From contig JBBPEB010000015.1 of the NCBI GenBank assembly GCA_039096225.1, positions 496,001 to 560,000 on the forward strand: a stretch of DNA of 64,000 bases. Reading direction: 5' to 3'. This stretch comes from Blastocystis sp. Blastoise (taxonomy: Eukaryota; Sar; Bigyra; Opalinata; Blastocystidae). This document shows, in pieces, positions 30,679 through 53,093 of this stretch (its first letter is position 1; every line of letters begins with the position of its first letter). Under the pieces are notes generated by a model that was given only the letters and a program-made list of their open reading frames with translations, had not been told where the DNA came from and did not search any database. The translations under genes were made by a program, and so were the position numbers.

Positions 30679-31596
30679 TATATCGATATGCGTCTCGTTG
30701 TGATTCTATTGCTCCTTTATATGTTAGGTATATATATATATATATATAATAATAATTATTATTATTATTTTAACTTATTAAATTAATATATATATATTCA
30801 TTATTAATATCAATACTATGTATATATATATAGACCTGAACAAGGAAGTGAAAGTCCTATTGATTTTAACAGTATATATATATATATAATAATAATATAT
30901 ATATATTATACATTCCTTATAGGTCCTCAAGCTTACAGAGAATCGCGGGGATCTTTATACGAATTTAATTTCAATCCACAACCTCCAAAGATTCGAGTAT
31001 ATATATATATGATTATTAATTAGCAATAATAATAGTAAACATAATAATAATAATATTAATATGAATATAATAATTATATAATAATATATATATATAGCGT
31101 GGTCGTTCTATGACAGTATCTATGAATCCAAATGAAACTAATATATATTGTATATATATACCTATATATATAATATGTTATTTCCTCTTTAGATTCCCAT
31201 TCTTCTCGTTCCCGCTCTTCTTCCCTCCAATCCTCTTGTATAGAGGGATATCCCCAGCATTATCCTCAGCCATACCCTTCTCCTCTCTCTTATCCTCATC
31301 CCTCGTCTCCGTACGAACAATATTCTGCAGACCCAATAGTTTATAACGATTCCATTTATAGATATAATAGTGTTGGACAACCAATTATACCCGGCAATCC
31401 CTCAGGAAATAGGCGGTCAATGACGTTACAACCCCCATTAAACGTGGGAAATGGAATCCCGCCAACAATGAATATTCAATTACCTATGAATAAATCATTA
31501 AATAAACAAGTGAATGGAAATCTGAATAAAAGAAGAGGACGATCTATGACTTTTACTCAACAAGGAAAAGCACAAGATATACCTATGGACTATTAA
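27442..31596 (+). CDS. DYRK-type (CMGC) protein kinase with Ser/Pro-rich tail
   Basis: About eighteen small exons with GT..AG introns of 40-250 nt. N-terminal Ser/Lys-rich leader (MFILTENLEKNSEIRSFSIP), then the kinase domain: LNKLGEGAFSQVYRC glycine loop (28382 on), the VAIK-equivalent lysine in EAVKVV, catalytic loop HADIKPENIL (29037 on; Ala in place of the usual Arg), DFGSC Mg-binding motif, and the activation segment YIQSRFYRAPEV with the Y-x-Y-type tyrosine of DYRK/HIPK kinases. ILGIPLFPG-like text and SVSDRFLAMKYD belong to the C-lobe, ending HPFIQ near 30230. The tail is Pro/Tyr/Ser-rich with three copies of R-x-R-S-M-T or R-R-S-M-T. DYRKs self-activate on tyrosine and then phosphorylate Ser/Thr in growth and stress control. 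A few splice junctions in the tail were picked by eye. Confidence 0.85.
30255..30351. repeat. (TA)n intron
   Basis: Near-perfect TA dinucleotide repeat forming almost the whole intron between the kinase C-lobe exon and the first tail exon; self-complementary over its length. Confidence 0.9.
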
Positions 31597-32900
31597 TAGA
31601 CTATATATATATATATATAATAATATATATAAAATAATCTATATAATAATATATATAGATAATCTATATAATAATATATATATAATAATTATATAATATT
31701 ATATATAGAATAATCTATATAATAATATATATAGAATAATCTATATAAGAGTATATACAGAAAATGTATATAATAGTATATATAGAATACTATATATCTC
31801 TCACTAGTATTTATTGGTTCTATTTTTAATTTTTAATTTTTTTACATTTTCATTTTTTTTATACAATAAAAGTTGTTTCTCATTACTTCTTTGTATGTAT
31901 CTCATTTTATCTATATTCTATGCTATTTCTAGCCTTTATTTGTTAATATTTTAATGTTTGTCTTTGTGTATATGTATTTCATAGTTTTCTTTTTCTATAA
32001 GAAATATTAAAATTATTATTTTTTTTACGGTTTGTTTTTCTTTCATATTTATAAAATTTTTTTCTCTTATTTATACTTCAAGTATATTAAATATATATTG
32101 TTATTCTCAAACACTATTTGGTATTTTTATAAATAAAACAATCTATCATACATTTACTATATTCATATAGTATGTCATTTAATTATCCTTGGTTGCCGCC
32201 TTTTTCTTCTATTTATATGTTTTTTTTTTTGCCTCTTTTTTATACTTATTTGCCATTCTATGTTATTAATCGATGTCTTTGTTGAATTAGTTGTTTGATT
32301 TATATCTTAAGTTTTTTAAAAACGTTTCTTTATATATCGTGAATGTTCGATAGGATATGATATGATATATATATATAGAATATATATATGACTACTTTTA
32401 CATATATTCATTAAATCATACAAACATACTTATAATGAACAACAGTATGCATATTCTTATAAATATATATTCTATATGCTTTTTAACAATAAATATATAA
32501 ACTAAACACAGAAAGTATATATAATAAATAGGTCATCTATATTATTTGACAAACTAGATGAAAATATATATATATGTGAGAAAATATATATAAATATATG
32601 AAGAAATTCATGTTGATTATAATATATGATAATGAAACTAAATGAAAGAAAATAATTACAAAAAAATGAAAGATGATTAAATGGAAAAGACAATATATAT
32701 ATAAAAAAAATGGATAATGAAAAAAAGAAGGTGAACTAGAAGAAAAAAACCAATAATATATGAAACATATGGTACAGGGAAAAGAAATAATTGAAAGATA
32801 TTCAATGAAAAACGATTAAAAAATAATTTCACAATTAGACACAAATATCATAAAGAAAAGATAATGAAACATAAGAAACTGTTTTAAAAATAAGTATATT
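31597..32900. other. convergent 3' flanks with T-to-A strand switch
   Basis: About 31600-31800 is (TA)-rich; 31800-32330 is T-rich on + (3' of the kinase gene); about 32480-32900 is A/AG-rich on + (3' of the minus-strand Ser-rich gene). The change comes near 32340-32480. No gene seen. Confidence 0.55.
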
Positions 32901-33749
32901 TTACAAGATAGAACAATAATTTGATGGAGATAAAAAGAATGGAAATGATAAAGGGTCTTCAGTTGACGAGGAAATAGTAGAAGAAATTGCGTGTTCAGAT
33001 AAAGAAGGATGGACAGTGGTAGTTGATTGATTTATAAATTGATTCTCAACAAGAATGGAAGATCCAGATAAAGCTGATAATTGCTGTAATGAAGAATTTT
33101 GTAACGAAGATTCATTTGGTGTATTTTGGACATCACCTTGAGAAATGCAAATAGGTTTATTTTCATTATCAGATACAGTAGCCTCATCACTATCCGAAAT
33201 AGTATTGTTATTTGGACTGTTTGAATTCGTTATGGCGCTATTAATGAGACTATTTGTTCTTGATCTTTCATCACTTTCTTGAATAATTTCTAAATTATCA
33301 TAGCAATTATCTTTGTGATTCTTATGAAGAAGGAATGATGGTATTTGAGGAACAATCATTGTTCCATCGGGAGTGAAAGTAGTAAATAGATCTTTGAAAT
33401 CATCAGGATTCGGTGTAGGCATGTTGTCTCCATCATTTGGAGGCGGCGCAGATAAGCCTGAAAGTTTGGAGTCAGGATGATCATTCCAAGAAGAATCGTA
33501 ATCAGCACTTGGAGAATAAGGAGGAATAGGACTTACGGATGTAGAAGATAATGGCTGATCGAAATCTTCATCTTTGTGAAAAGGAAATGAATGACTTCTT
33601 TCTCGTATTGCTTCAGATAAGTTAGGAAGATTTAAAGATTCATCTACATGCTCAAGTTTAGATATTAGTTCATTGGGATCAAAATCTGAAGATCCATGAG
33701 TACTTGATGACGATAGTACGACATTATTTACAATATTTTCTTGAGTCAT
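32901..33749 (-). CDS. Ser/Asn-rich disordered protein, function unknown
   Basis: Single-exon frame of about 282 codons from MTQENIVNNVVLSSSS. The same frame stays open upstream to an ATG at 33857, but the added 36 residues are hydrophobic and unlike the rest, so I prefer 33749. The protein is acidic, Ser/Pro/Asn-rich, with short motifs such as ERSHSFPFHKDEDFD and SPIPPYSPSADYDSSW that look like phosphorylation sites; RSHSFP is a good basophilic-kinase/14-3-3-type site. No fold, signal or membrane segment is seen. Possibly a transcriptional or signalling scaffold; not recognised. Confidence 0.6.
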   Translation of the reverse strand: MTQENIVNNVVLSSSSTHGSSDFDPNELISKLEHVDESLNLPNLSEAIRERSHSFPFHKDEDFDQPLSSTSVSPIPPYSPSADYDSSWNDHPDSKLSGLSAPPPNDGDNMPTPNPDDFKDLFTTFTPDGTMIVPQIPSFLLHKNHKDNCYDNLEIIQESDERSRTNSLINSAITNSNSPNNNTISDSDEATVSDNENKPICISQGDVQNTPNESSLQNSSLQQLSALSGSSILVENQFINQSTTTVHPSLSEHAISSTISSSTEDPLSFPFFLSPSNYCSIL

Positions 33750-34703
33750 CTTATTTATATAATCTACTAAAACTTCTAATTTAAAAAAATCTAACAGTAT
33801 CAATGTACTATGACAAGTATAATAAAAAATGATGTTGTGTTTTCTGTAATGCTCCATTTTCAGAGATTTTAGTAAAGTAGTATTTTAAGAAAACAATTTT
33901 TGTGTAAAACTTGCAGATTGTGTTTATTAGATAAATCAGTGTTGTTTTATTGAGAAATGCGTTCAGATGTATAAATTGACATCTAGATTGATTAGGGTAT
34001 CTATGTATTATAAGAACATTATGAAAATTTGATTACTAGATATGTAACAAGTCGACTCAAATTGAGAGATTATGTTCTCAAAAATAGGGAAAAAACAAGG
34101 GAATGATGAGATTAACTGATATCCTTATGAAAAACAGATTTGTTGGTAATACTATGAAACAAAAAGTGTTCCATATTAGTTATACATAAAAAATTATAGT
34201 CATACTTTTTCCTAGGATAAGATATATGTATATTGTTTCATAGATTAAGTACACTAGAAAATAAAATTGCAATCTAAAGATGATCTATGATTTTATATGC
34301 AGTAGATACACAATAATATTCAACATTTATAGGAATTATGTAATATTTAATTCATTATGCAACATAATAATTTTCATCGAAAAATACTCGGATAAAACAG
34401 CGTAGCCCTTTTATTTATAAATAAGAAGACCGATGTTTAATCATATCTATGGACTGTTTGGGATGTAATATCTTGAAGGACATTTTATAAACGAGAAAAA
34501 ACAATAATCAACAAAATATCTGATTTTTCACTAATAATATTTGAATAACCCAAAATATTTAGTTTTTGTATTTATTTTAAAATTTGTAAATAGTGTATCT
34601 TGCTCTACCTAATATACTCATCAAATATATTAATCCTCTATTTGAAATCACGAACATTTAGCTATCGGACAACACATATAAAGCTGATAAAGATCACAAC
34701 AAT
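33750..34703. other. intergenic region between divergent genes
   Basis: 5' flanks of the Ser-rich gene and the formin. No repeats or RNA genes seen. Confidence 0.45.
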
Positions 34704-44193
<9,490 letters not shown>

Positions 44194-44635
44194 AGATATT
44201 CATAATAATAACTCTTTCATTTATACACTATTGTCTTGCTTCTAAGTGGGTTTTTTTATTCTTTTCTTTTTTATAATTATAAAAACACTTATAGTTGATA
44301 TTTAGACAATTCTTTTCCTTGTATTATCTTTATTTTATATTTATTTGTATAAATAGTTTCTTTGTCTCTTTTGCAATTTTTGTACCAGTATTTGTTTTTC
44401 AAAACTTATATGGTTGTTTTTGTTTTTCTTAAATTTGTGAAATAATTACTCAAATATAGAATATAGAAATTTTCTTTTTAGATTTTAAAAATTAAGAATA
44501 TACAATTAAATAATCCACAAGATATTGTTGAATACTGGTATCATCATTTAGCATGTATTATATATGTTTATATTAGTTTTAAAAGTTGTTTATTTGTTTA
44601 GAATGTGCATTCGTAGTTTATTCATATATATACAG
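44194..44635. other. intergenic region, T-rich then unresolved 5' end of glycosyltransferase
   Basis: T-rich 3' flank of the formin to about 44420, then mixed sequence. The first exon of the glycosyltransferase should lie near the right end but was not identified with confidence; an ATG at 44603 would need a 23-nt intron. Confidence 0.4.
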
Positions 44636-46855
44636 TTAATTTTCATAATAATCCAGTTTCTATCGTATGTATTTGCGTAAATAAATAAAAATCATTAGTA
44701 GTTTTCCTGTTTATTCATCATCAACAGAAATAGATGCATCATCTCTTTATTCAGTACATAAGATAATTATGTTTCTAGATGTAGTATAGGTAATATGGAG
44801 TGCTCCTTTCTTTAGTGGTGGTGGATATTGTTCTGAAGCCATAGAAATATTCAAATCTCTTTTGGATGCTAATATAAGTGTTAGTATTGTTCAAGTATGG
44901 CTCTAACATTAGATTTCCAATTCTATCAATTCATTATTAAATGTTTATAGCATGGTGATTCATACAATTCCGACTTTCTGTTTGGATTAGATAAGACAGT
45001 ATATATATTCTAGTGAGTGTCATAATTGAAAATAAATGAATTTATATATAGTTGATGTATACGCTTTCAAAATACATGTATATTCAAAATGATCCTTTAA
45101 AGTCAATTTGTGTTTGTCATTCAGAACCTGGTGCTTGGTCTCCTGCTTTATATAGTACCAGCGTGTGTCCAAATCAAAGTATATTCTTTAAAAACATATA
45201 TATATATATTTTAATTTTTCTATTCCGTATAGATTGCGCTTATAAGATTGGGCGAACAATGTTTGAAAGTGATCGTCTTCCTAATGGATGGAAAGAGCGA
45301 CTTGAGAAAATGGATGAAGTATAATTCTTATCTCTTAATATATATATAACAAAACATATGTTTCTATTTAATTGTATAACAACATATTCTTTTGTTTTTT
45401 GTTTCGTTGATTTAATTTGTATTTATATAGATATGGGTTCCATCTCATTTTATGTCTTCTATATTATTACAAGCAGGCCTCTCTAAAGAGATTATTCACA
45501 TTGTCCCAGAACCGGTAGACACTCAACTCTTCACTCCTTATGGACCTAAATATACACGTATTATATATCATCCACTTTATGGGTATCTATGCTTATTATT
45601 ATTATTATTAGTGTGTAATTATTATTATTATAATAAATGTTATTATAAATATTTTGTATATAACATTTATTAGAATTATTATAAATATCATTATAAATAT
45701 CATTATAAATATAATTTTATTATTGTGTATATTACACTTATTATTATTATTAATATATTATAAATATTATATATACTACTCTTATTATTATAAATATTAT
45801 TATAATTATTATTATGAATAGTTATACTTATTATTATTGTATTATATAATAATAACAATTTCCAATAAATATATTTCTATTCCTATTCTTTTAATATACT
45901 ATATAGAAAGGATATATTTAAGTATTTCTCTGTATTTAAATATGAGCCACGAAAAGGCGTCGAGTTACTTTTGGAGAGTTATTTAGATACGTTTAATAGA
46001 ACAAGTCGTGTGGGATTATACTTGTTAACTCATAATTATAAAGATAATGATTCCAATGATATTCATCAGTATATTCGATCCTTTTGTAAGAAGCATCAAC
46101 GATCTAAAGACACTCTTCCCTTTATTCATGTATGTATATTGTTCTATAATATTATTATTATAACATTTTATTTATTGTTATGTAATAGTATTATTATTAT
46201 GATATATATATAGATAATAACAGATTATCTAAGTGATTCAGATCTAGCTTCACTATATCGTTCTGTATATATATATATAATTTTGTTTCTATATAATAGA
46301 GTATAAAAGTCACATTTCAATACATATATCATATATTATATATCATATATATATAGATGAATATATATGTATTGCCAACAAGAGGAGAAGGATGGGGTCG
46401 ACCGCTACAGGAGGCTTTGAGTACCGGATTGTCGGTAATTACCACAAATTGGAGTGGACAAACAGAATTTATTAATGAATCGAATGGATATCTTATTAAT
46501 CTTGATGGATTCGTATATATATATTATTGATTTATTATTTTATAACAACTCAATATCTATCTTTTCTTGATTTATTATACAAATACAATTATATATATAT
46601 ATATATATATAGATTCGTTTGCCATTATCTTCCTTTCCAGATCATTTATTTGCAAATCCATCTTTAGGTCATTTGAAGGAATTATTATTATATACTTCTT
46701 TCCATCCAAATGAAGTAAAACAAAAAGGTAAAAAAGGAAGACAAGATATGGAACACTATTATTCAGAACATCAGATGGGAGTTCTATTAAAGCGAGAAAT
46801 AAAACGAATTTCTTCTCTTCTTCAAATAAAACAGTCGTACTCAAATGAGTTATAA
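44636..46855 (+). CDS. GT4-type glycosyltransferase
   Basis: Exons join as NFHNNPVSI (44636 on), then VIWSAPFFSGGGYCSEA (about 44790), the glycine-rich N-terminal motif of GT-B glycosyltransferases, HGDSYNSDFLFGLD, a VCHSEPGAWSPALY stretch, WVPSHFMSSILLQAGL and the linker strand. In the second half KGVELLLESYLDTF precedes the sugar-nucleotide site GEGWGRPLQEALSTGLSVIT (about 46385), which holds the E-x7-E motif of family GT4, and the gene ends SYSNEL. Eight or more introns are GT..AG. It should transfer a sugar from a nucleotide donor in the cytosol or on the ER face; acceptor unknown. The stop TAG lies immediately before VIWSAP in frame, so an upstream splice is required and the initiator is not certain. 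It ends 132 bp before the convergent legumain gene. Confidence 0.8.
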
Positions 46856-46987
46856 TAGTTATTATATAACAAATATATATATATATAATTATTTATGTCA
46901 ATTGTTTTGCATATTTAACATAAACAATATTAAAAAAAATAAACCAAACAAAAGAATAACTATAACTTATATACAATACATATATAT

Positions 46988-48528
46988 TTATATGCAGAAT
47001 GTATCTACATTCAAATCATTGTTATTATTTAATGAACAAAGATTTTTAATAATGTTAGAATGATCTTCTTTAAGAGGAATAGAGAAATGGCATTTCTTCA
47101 TTAAGTTTTGAATAGCATTTATATAACAGTGTTGATCATATTTATTAGCAGATAATGTATGTAGACTTTGGGCTATGATTTCATTATGTGTATATTGAAT
47201 AGCAATTTTCATCATAATAATATCATGTTTAATTTCTTGTAATTGAAGAGCAACAAGTTTATTCATTTCATTATTTAATTGTTCTTTAGAAGAGCGGATA
47301 GCTTTCCATTTAGCAAGATGAAGTGGAACTTGATCTAAAGGAATAATACCATGAGGAGTATTAGAAGAAGAAGAAGAAGTATTAATTTGTGTTGTATTGA
47401 CAATAATATTTGTGCCAATAAATTCACTAATTAATTTTGATTTCATAGATTCAATATCACCATAAAGACTTGGTGTTTGACCACTTTTATATCGTACTTC
47501 TTCAAATACATATGTATAAATATCATAAAGAGATATATTACCTTGATTTGTATTTTCTACTTTACTCATCCATAAATTATCATATAATCCTCCTAAGCAA
47601 GTATCCATTTGAATTCCATTAATTCTATCGTATGGAGGACAATTGGACATAGCAGCATTCTTACCTTCCATACTACTTGTAAATATATATGTATTTAATC
47701 CTTTAGGTAATGATTTAAACATAGAACCTGAATGGCATGCCTCCATAAAGAAAACTAAATCTTTATACATATGTTTCATATGTAAAGATTGAATAGATTC
47801 TATTAATTGAGTACTTGTTACTATACCTTCACCTACATATATTAAATCTTCATCACCATGATCAATAAAATATATAAAAATTGAATCTTCTTCTGTTGAC
47901 TAGATTTATATAATTTATATAATTGAAGTGATATATAAATATAATAAAGAAGAATTTATTATAGATAATAAACATATAATAGATATAAAATGAATATATA
48001 ATAAATATAAAATTAATTTAAAAGAAATATATAATAAATAATAATAAATATATAATAAATAAAATAATATTAAAAAAGATAAAAAATATATATATATTAA
48101 AAATATATACTAAATAAAAAGCATACCTTCAATACTTTTGGATTAGTTTTTCCTGTAATTGACTTCACTTTCTCTTCATCTCCAGAAAGTAGAGCTATAA
48201 ATAATTCAGGTGTGATATCCTCATCTTTATAATCAAAATGATCATAACATTGCTTTGCATAATCTTTCAAATTGTCTCCAGAACCAGGATCTGTATACAT
48301 AGTATAAGGGAATGGGTTATATTTATCTTTGTAATTCTCTGTATATGACATATAAATTAAATGATCTGAAGAAACTCCAGCATTAATAAGAAGATCATAG
48401 GCTCTACATGGCTCAGATGTAATACTATAGTTTTGCCATCCATTAGCAGTTCCAAGAACCATTGCCCATTTTTCTGCAATGGTAAGCGATATTAAACATA
48501 AAAAAACAAAATAAAACAACTTCATCAA
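46988..48528 (-). CDS. legumain-like cysteine protease (peptidase C13)
   Basis: Two exons (48127-48528 and 46988-47899) give 1314 nt, 437 residues. Signal peptide MMKLFYFVFLCLISLTIA, then WAMVLGTANGWQNYSITSEP, matching the mature legumain N-terminus. Catalytic His in YFIDHGDEDLIYVGEG and catalytic Cys in VFFMEACHSGSMFKSLP are both present and correctly spaced; the substrate-binding region YTYVFEEVRY follows. The C-terminal helical part (residues about 290-437) corresponds to the prodomain. Members cleave after Asn in lysosomes or vacuoles and activate other proteases. GPI8 transamidase is the near relative, but the lack of a C-terminal membrane helix and the prodomain favour legumain. The single intron (227 nt) is GT..AG. 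Confidence 0.92.
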
Positions 48529-49869
48529 TATTTCTCAACAAAATATATGAAAAGATATAAATTTATTTTAAAAATTTTTGCTTTTTGTCTTTGGAAACCG
48601 AATATTTAGAATGAAATTTTATTATAAATATATACATTGTATTAGCATTTTTATTTTGGAAAAATATGGATTAATATGTACACTCATATCTATAATAGGT
48701 GCATGTATATTGGACATGTATCTGATTCATGGATTTCAGATGTGTTGAATTTTTTCCTTATACATATACATAATATTACAGAAACAATAATTTGAAAAAT
48801 AATAGGACATGCTGTAAGAGAAAGAAAAAGATTTTTTTGGATCAAATGTATTTTGATTTGGTTTTAATATTCATTTATTATCAGTAATTAATCTAATCGA
48901 TATTCTCATTTCAGTACTCACATTAGAAAGGATTGCAAAACAAGTTTTTGAATTCCAATAACAATACTATCTTTGCAATCCCATTGACTGACAGTTTATA
49001 ATTTATTATATGATGAATAAAAATTCTATAGAATATAGTTTTTGGTATAAAGAATATTTATTCAATTCTGTTTTTTTTGTTTGTATTTACATTTTTTATT
49101 GTCATTGGCTTATAAATAGTATTATACAGACTTTCGACATGTTCTTTGTTTCTCAATCACAGTATATAATGTAAATAAAATAAGTTGAGAATAGTTGTTC
49201 TTCAATATTTTATTCAATGAGAATGGAAACAAGTATGATTACAATAGAATCTGTTTATCAATATGAATATTATTAATAAAAGTGAAAAGATTGTAAACTT
49301 GGAACATCTTGCTGTTCCATAGACCTCCAGAATACATCTGAACCGTGTCTCTAAGTTAAGAATATATACATAAAAGTGAAGAATAGATGAGGAAACATAA
49401 ATAGAAAGAAATTAATGAAAAGGAGATTGAGATATATGGAGATATCTGTAGAACAACAATCTTCTCTTATCAAGATGCTTTTTTTGCCAATATATTTTTT
49501 GCACTGATTAACCACACTAATGAGATATTGTGAGATTTCAAATGACTCTTTTAGTCCAATCATATTGCGTATTTCTTCATCTCATTTTTATTTTTAAGCT
49601 ATATTATTGGTTACTAAAAATTTGAAGCCAATAATCCTCCATTGAAGTCTCGTTCATCCAATAATATTAAAAACGTTATTTTTTTGGTTTTTTCCCAAAA
49701 AAGAGTTGAAAAGCAAAAGCTTTCAAAAAGGTCGAAAAGTCTATTTTTTCTTTAGTAAAAAATATATTTCTCTGCTAGAAACTGCTTATTTAACATTATA
49801 TGTTACTCTGTGGTCATAAAAGACTTATTTAAACTATTTAGATAATCAAATAAGAAAAGATATAAACAA
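48529..49869. other. intergenic region between divergent genes
   Basis: 5' flanks of the legumain and of the membrane protein gene. ATTGG/CCAAT words cluster at about 49611, 49628 and 49658, about 210-260 bp before 49870. No exon or RNA gene seen; the minus-strand frame at 49351-49563 is unsupported. Confidence 0.45.
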
Positions 49870-51931
49870 ATGAAAGGAGATACTGATGAATTATATAATA
49901 ATTATTTGCAGATATTAGAAAATCAGTCATTCCATGAGCCTATGATTGACCGAGAACAATTTGAATGGATGTATTCAGATGCCAGTTTACAGTTGATGTA
50001 TTTATTTCTCTATAATTTTTCTATAAATTAAATAACCTATGTGATATCAATGATTGAACATGTTTACATGTTTCAAAATACTATGTTTTTAAAGTTACTG
50101 TTTATTGTAACAATTGTCTGTTTTACTTTCTTCGTTACTGCTATTATGATTTATTCAAATTGCAAAATCTATTTTTTATTATATACAGTGCTGACAAGAA
50201 ACGCTATTTTGAAAAATGTACAAAGAAAGTTGTATCCAAGTATTGCTTGGTAGCCCTTTATTCTGTTGGAATTGTATATAATATTAATCCTATTTTTCGG
50301 TATTTATATATACATAGATTTCATTTTTATTGCTCATTACGATGGCATTTTTGAATATTATTCAACCAATGGATTATGCATTTTATGTATTTCTTGGATT
50401 CTCCGAACTTATTCCTCTCCTTACATTAGAATCGGGATACTTTATAGAATATAGTTATAAAGTCATGAAGGTCATCGTATGTTTTATTAGTATTTTTAAA
50501 TATTTCGTTATTCATATTCTATATAATATATATTTTTTTATAGAATTTTATAAGTCATATACTAAATGTTGGCCTGTTCTTATTTTTATTATTGAGTGTC
50601 TTTGATAAGTTGCTGATTTCTCGATATTTCTGGATTGATATTGTTCTCTTTATTACTTTTTTTTATAATGTATATATATATATGTATATATAATTGTGAT
50701 ACTTTATCTGTTTTTTATTATGATAGACTTTTTATTATGATTATGTTTATAAAATAAAATAATTATAATATTTATAAAATAATAATAATTAAAAAATTTA
50801 TTTTATAATAATAATTATAAAATAATAATAATTTATATAGATTATAAATAATTATGTGGTTTTGAAAAATTATGAAGTGTATAAAAGTTGCAAGTCTATT
50901 CGTATATATATATATAATATATATACTCTATTTAGATATTTTAAATTCTAATATGACTTTATTGTTATATTTCTGTAGGTGGTGTATATCAAGATATAGT
51001 AGCTAAACATTATGAGAATGTATTACAATTGAATAAAGAGATTGTTATGTATATTATAATATGTATGGATATTCGTGATGTATTAATATCCTTCTTAATA
51101 CAACGAAAAGACTATATTATTCAAAGGAATATCTCTTATAATGTTTCAGAACAAGTCAGCATGGATGATTTAATTGTTCAGATGAATAAAGTATTAAATT
51201 ATGTTCGTATTGATTTAAAGGAAGATAAAGAAATTCTATTATATTTGAATAAATATAATTATATAGATGAATATTATCATTATATTGATATCCATAAAGA
51301 AATACATCTTCCCTTATCTCCAAAACCTTATTCCCCTACTAAGAATAACGATACAAATAGAACTACCTTATCATCAACAACAGATAATAACGCAGTTTAT
51401 ACTGTTACAGAGAATCACATGATTCCTAATACAACTACCAGTAATCCTTCAACAATATACCCTTCGTTACGAGTAAACCCAAATCTGTTACATATAAATG
51501 ATATTGAAACTGGTATTATACGGTATAGTGATGTTCATAATGAAGATAAACAAAATGTACCTATATATTCATCACAAAATATATCTACTCAGAATTCAGA
51601 TACACTTCCTTCTCCTAAAGAAATGTCTCCAAATATGACAACTCATTCTACATCTCCTCTTTTATCTTCTTCTAATAATAGTAATAATACTAATATTACT
51701 ACTACTATTATTAATAATAATACTACTAATACTAATAATAATAATAATATCTCTGATAATACTACTGCAAATCCAATAGATTCTCATGATATTCATACTA
51801 TTACCATCTGTATTCCTAATAGTGAAGAAACACAATCAGATTCCTATTTTGTTCCTACTACGATTTCGTTAGATAATAAAACTAGCTGTTTCTCTTCCCA
51901 AAATGCAGATTCGTTATTCTTGAATCTATAA
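49870..51931 (+). CDS. multipass membrane protein with disordered cytosolic tail, unrecognised
   Basis: Exons: 49870 to about 49997 (MKGDTDELYNNYLQILENQS), about 50188-50270 (ADKKRYFEKCTKKVVSKYCL then a helix), about 50315-50475, about 50544-50670, and about 50979-51931. At least four hydrophobic helices: CLVALYSVGIISFLLLITMA, AFYVFLGFSELIPLLTLE, ILNVGLFLFLLLSVF and YFWIDIVLFITFFYN. A helical segment NYVRIDLKEDKEILLYLNKY follows, then a Ser/Thr/Asn-rich tail of about 200 residues. The helix ending SELIPLL recalls 7TM families of the GPR137/TOM1 kind, but the order does not fit. The junction between the fourth helix (about 50670) and the last exon (about 50979) does not keep frame with the obvious GT and AG, so an exon or boundary is missing there. 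Confidence 0.55.
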
Positions 51932-52255
51932 AATAAGTATATCTATTTATATATCATTCTTTCTTATTCATCTTTTTTACTATTTAGAAAACGCTATATT
52001 TTTAATGGAATATTATTCTCATAGTATTATCGTATTCATTCGAGTGTCATTATATTCCGTATGCTTTATTATCAAAAACAATACATATATGTTCTTTTAT
52101 TTGGTATCTTTTATCTATTTCAGTTTCTCTGGTAAATGCATTCATTTCCTTTGCTATTTATTATACAGATCTCTCTATTATTAATACTACTTATTTGGAC
52201 ATCTCCATATTTCTATATTTATTGTGTCTCTGATTTATTCTCTTTTCTTTTTAAC

Positions 52256-52290
<35 letters not shown>

Positions 52291-53093
52291 TACATTTTTA
52301 GATATATTTCTTATTATCTATATTCTAATTTAATAATCTGTTTGAAATCTTAATTATGGATGTGTTCGTCTTATTTTTATTACAAATTTCGATTCATTCT
52401 TCATTCATGTTTCTCTTTTCTTTTTTTTCTTTTTTTCCTTTTTTTAACCCTATTTAAACATCTATTTTTCTAATCTTCATTTATATATCAATCTCTCAAT
52501 ATAAATTAATATTTTATAAAACCGTAATACGCTTATACAGTTAATTTTATTATTTTTTTCTCCTCTAAGCTTTGTTTTTTTAAAATCTTTTTTACGTTTT
52601 TTTAAAATTCTTATATCAACATCAGGTATAACTATATATATGTATTTATATGTGAATTGATTTTTTTTAGAGATCCAATCGTCGATAAAACCCATTTTTC
52701 TTCTAGTATAATCAACAATATTTAAACTCTTTTTATTCATTAAAATTTACAACATATACACTAACTCAGTTATTCAATACTTAAAACGAAATCTAAATTA
52801 TTATTGGACATATAAACGTAGTAAAATGACAGTAATCTGAAGAGAAAAAAACTGTAACTTCAAAAATTCTAGTTATTCTTTTATCGATTTCTTCCGTTTT
52901 ATATTCTGTCGTTGTCTAAATAAAACTAGTTATTGTTTTTATTGGACAAACTCACCAAAATAGCCAATGAATCTATAGATTATCAACTACAGGTTATTTG
53001 TTAATCTTTGTTTTGAAATCTATAAAAACAAATTGTATTTTATTAGAAAACGTATTATTATTTTATTTTTTAATTTGAAGTCGTTATTCAATC
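51932..53093. other. intergenic region, T-rich 3' flank then promoter zone
   Basis: Strongly T/C-rich to about 52480 behind the membrane-protein gene, then mixed. ATTGG at about 52939 and CCAAT at about 52969 lie 125-155 bp before the BTB gene start. Confidence 0.45.

Noticed and set aside
52477-52740. Lys-rich minus-strand frame of 87 codons
   Set aside because: Lies between a T-rich 3' flank and a promoter zone, with no domain and TA-derived residues.
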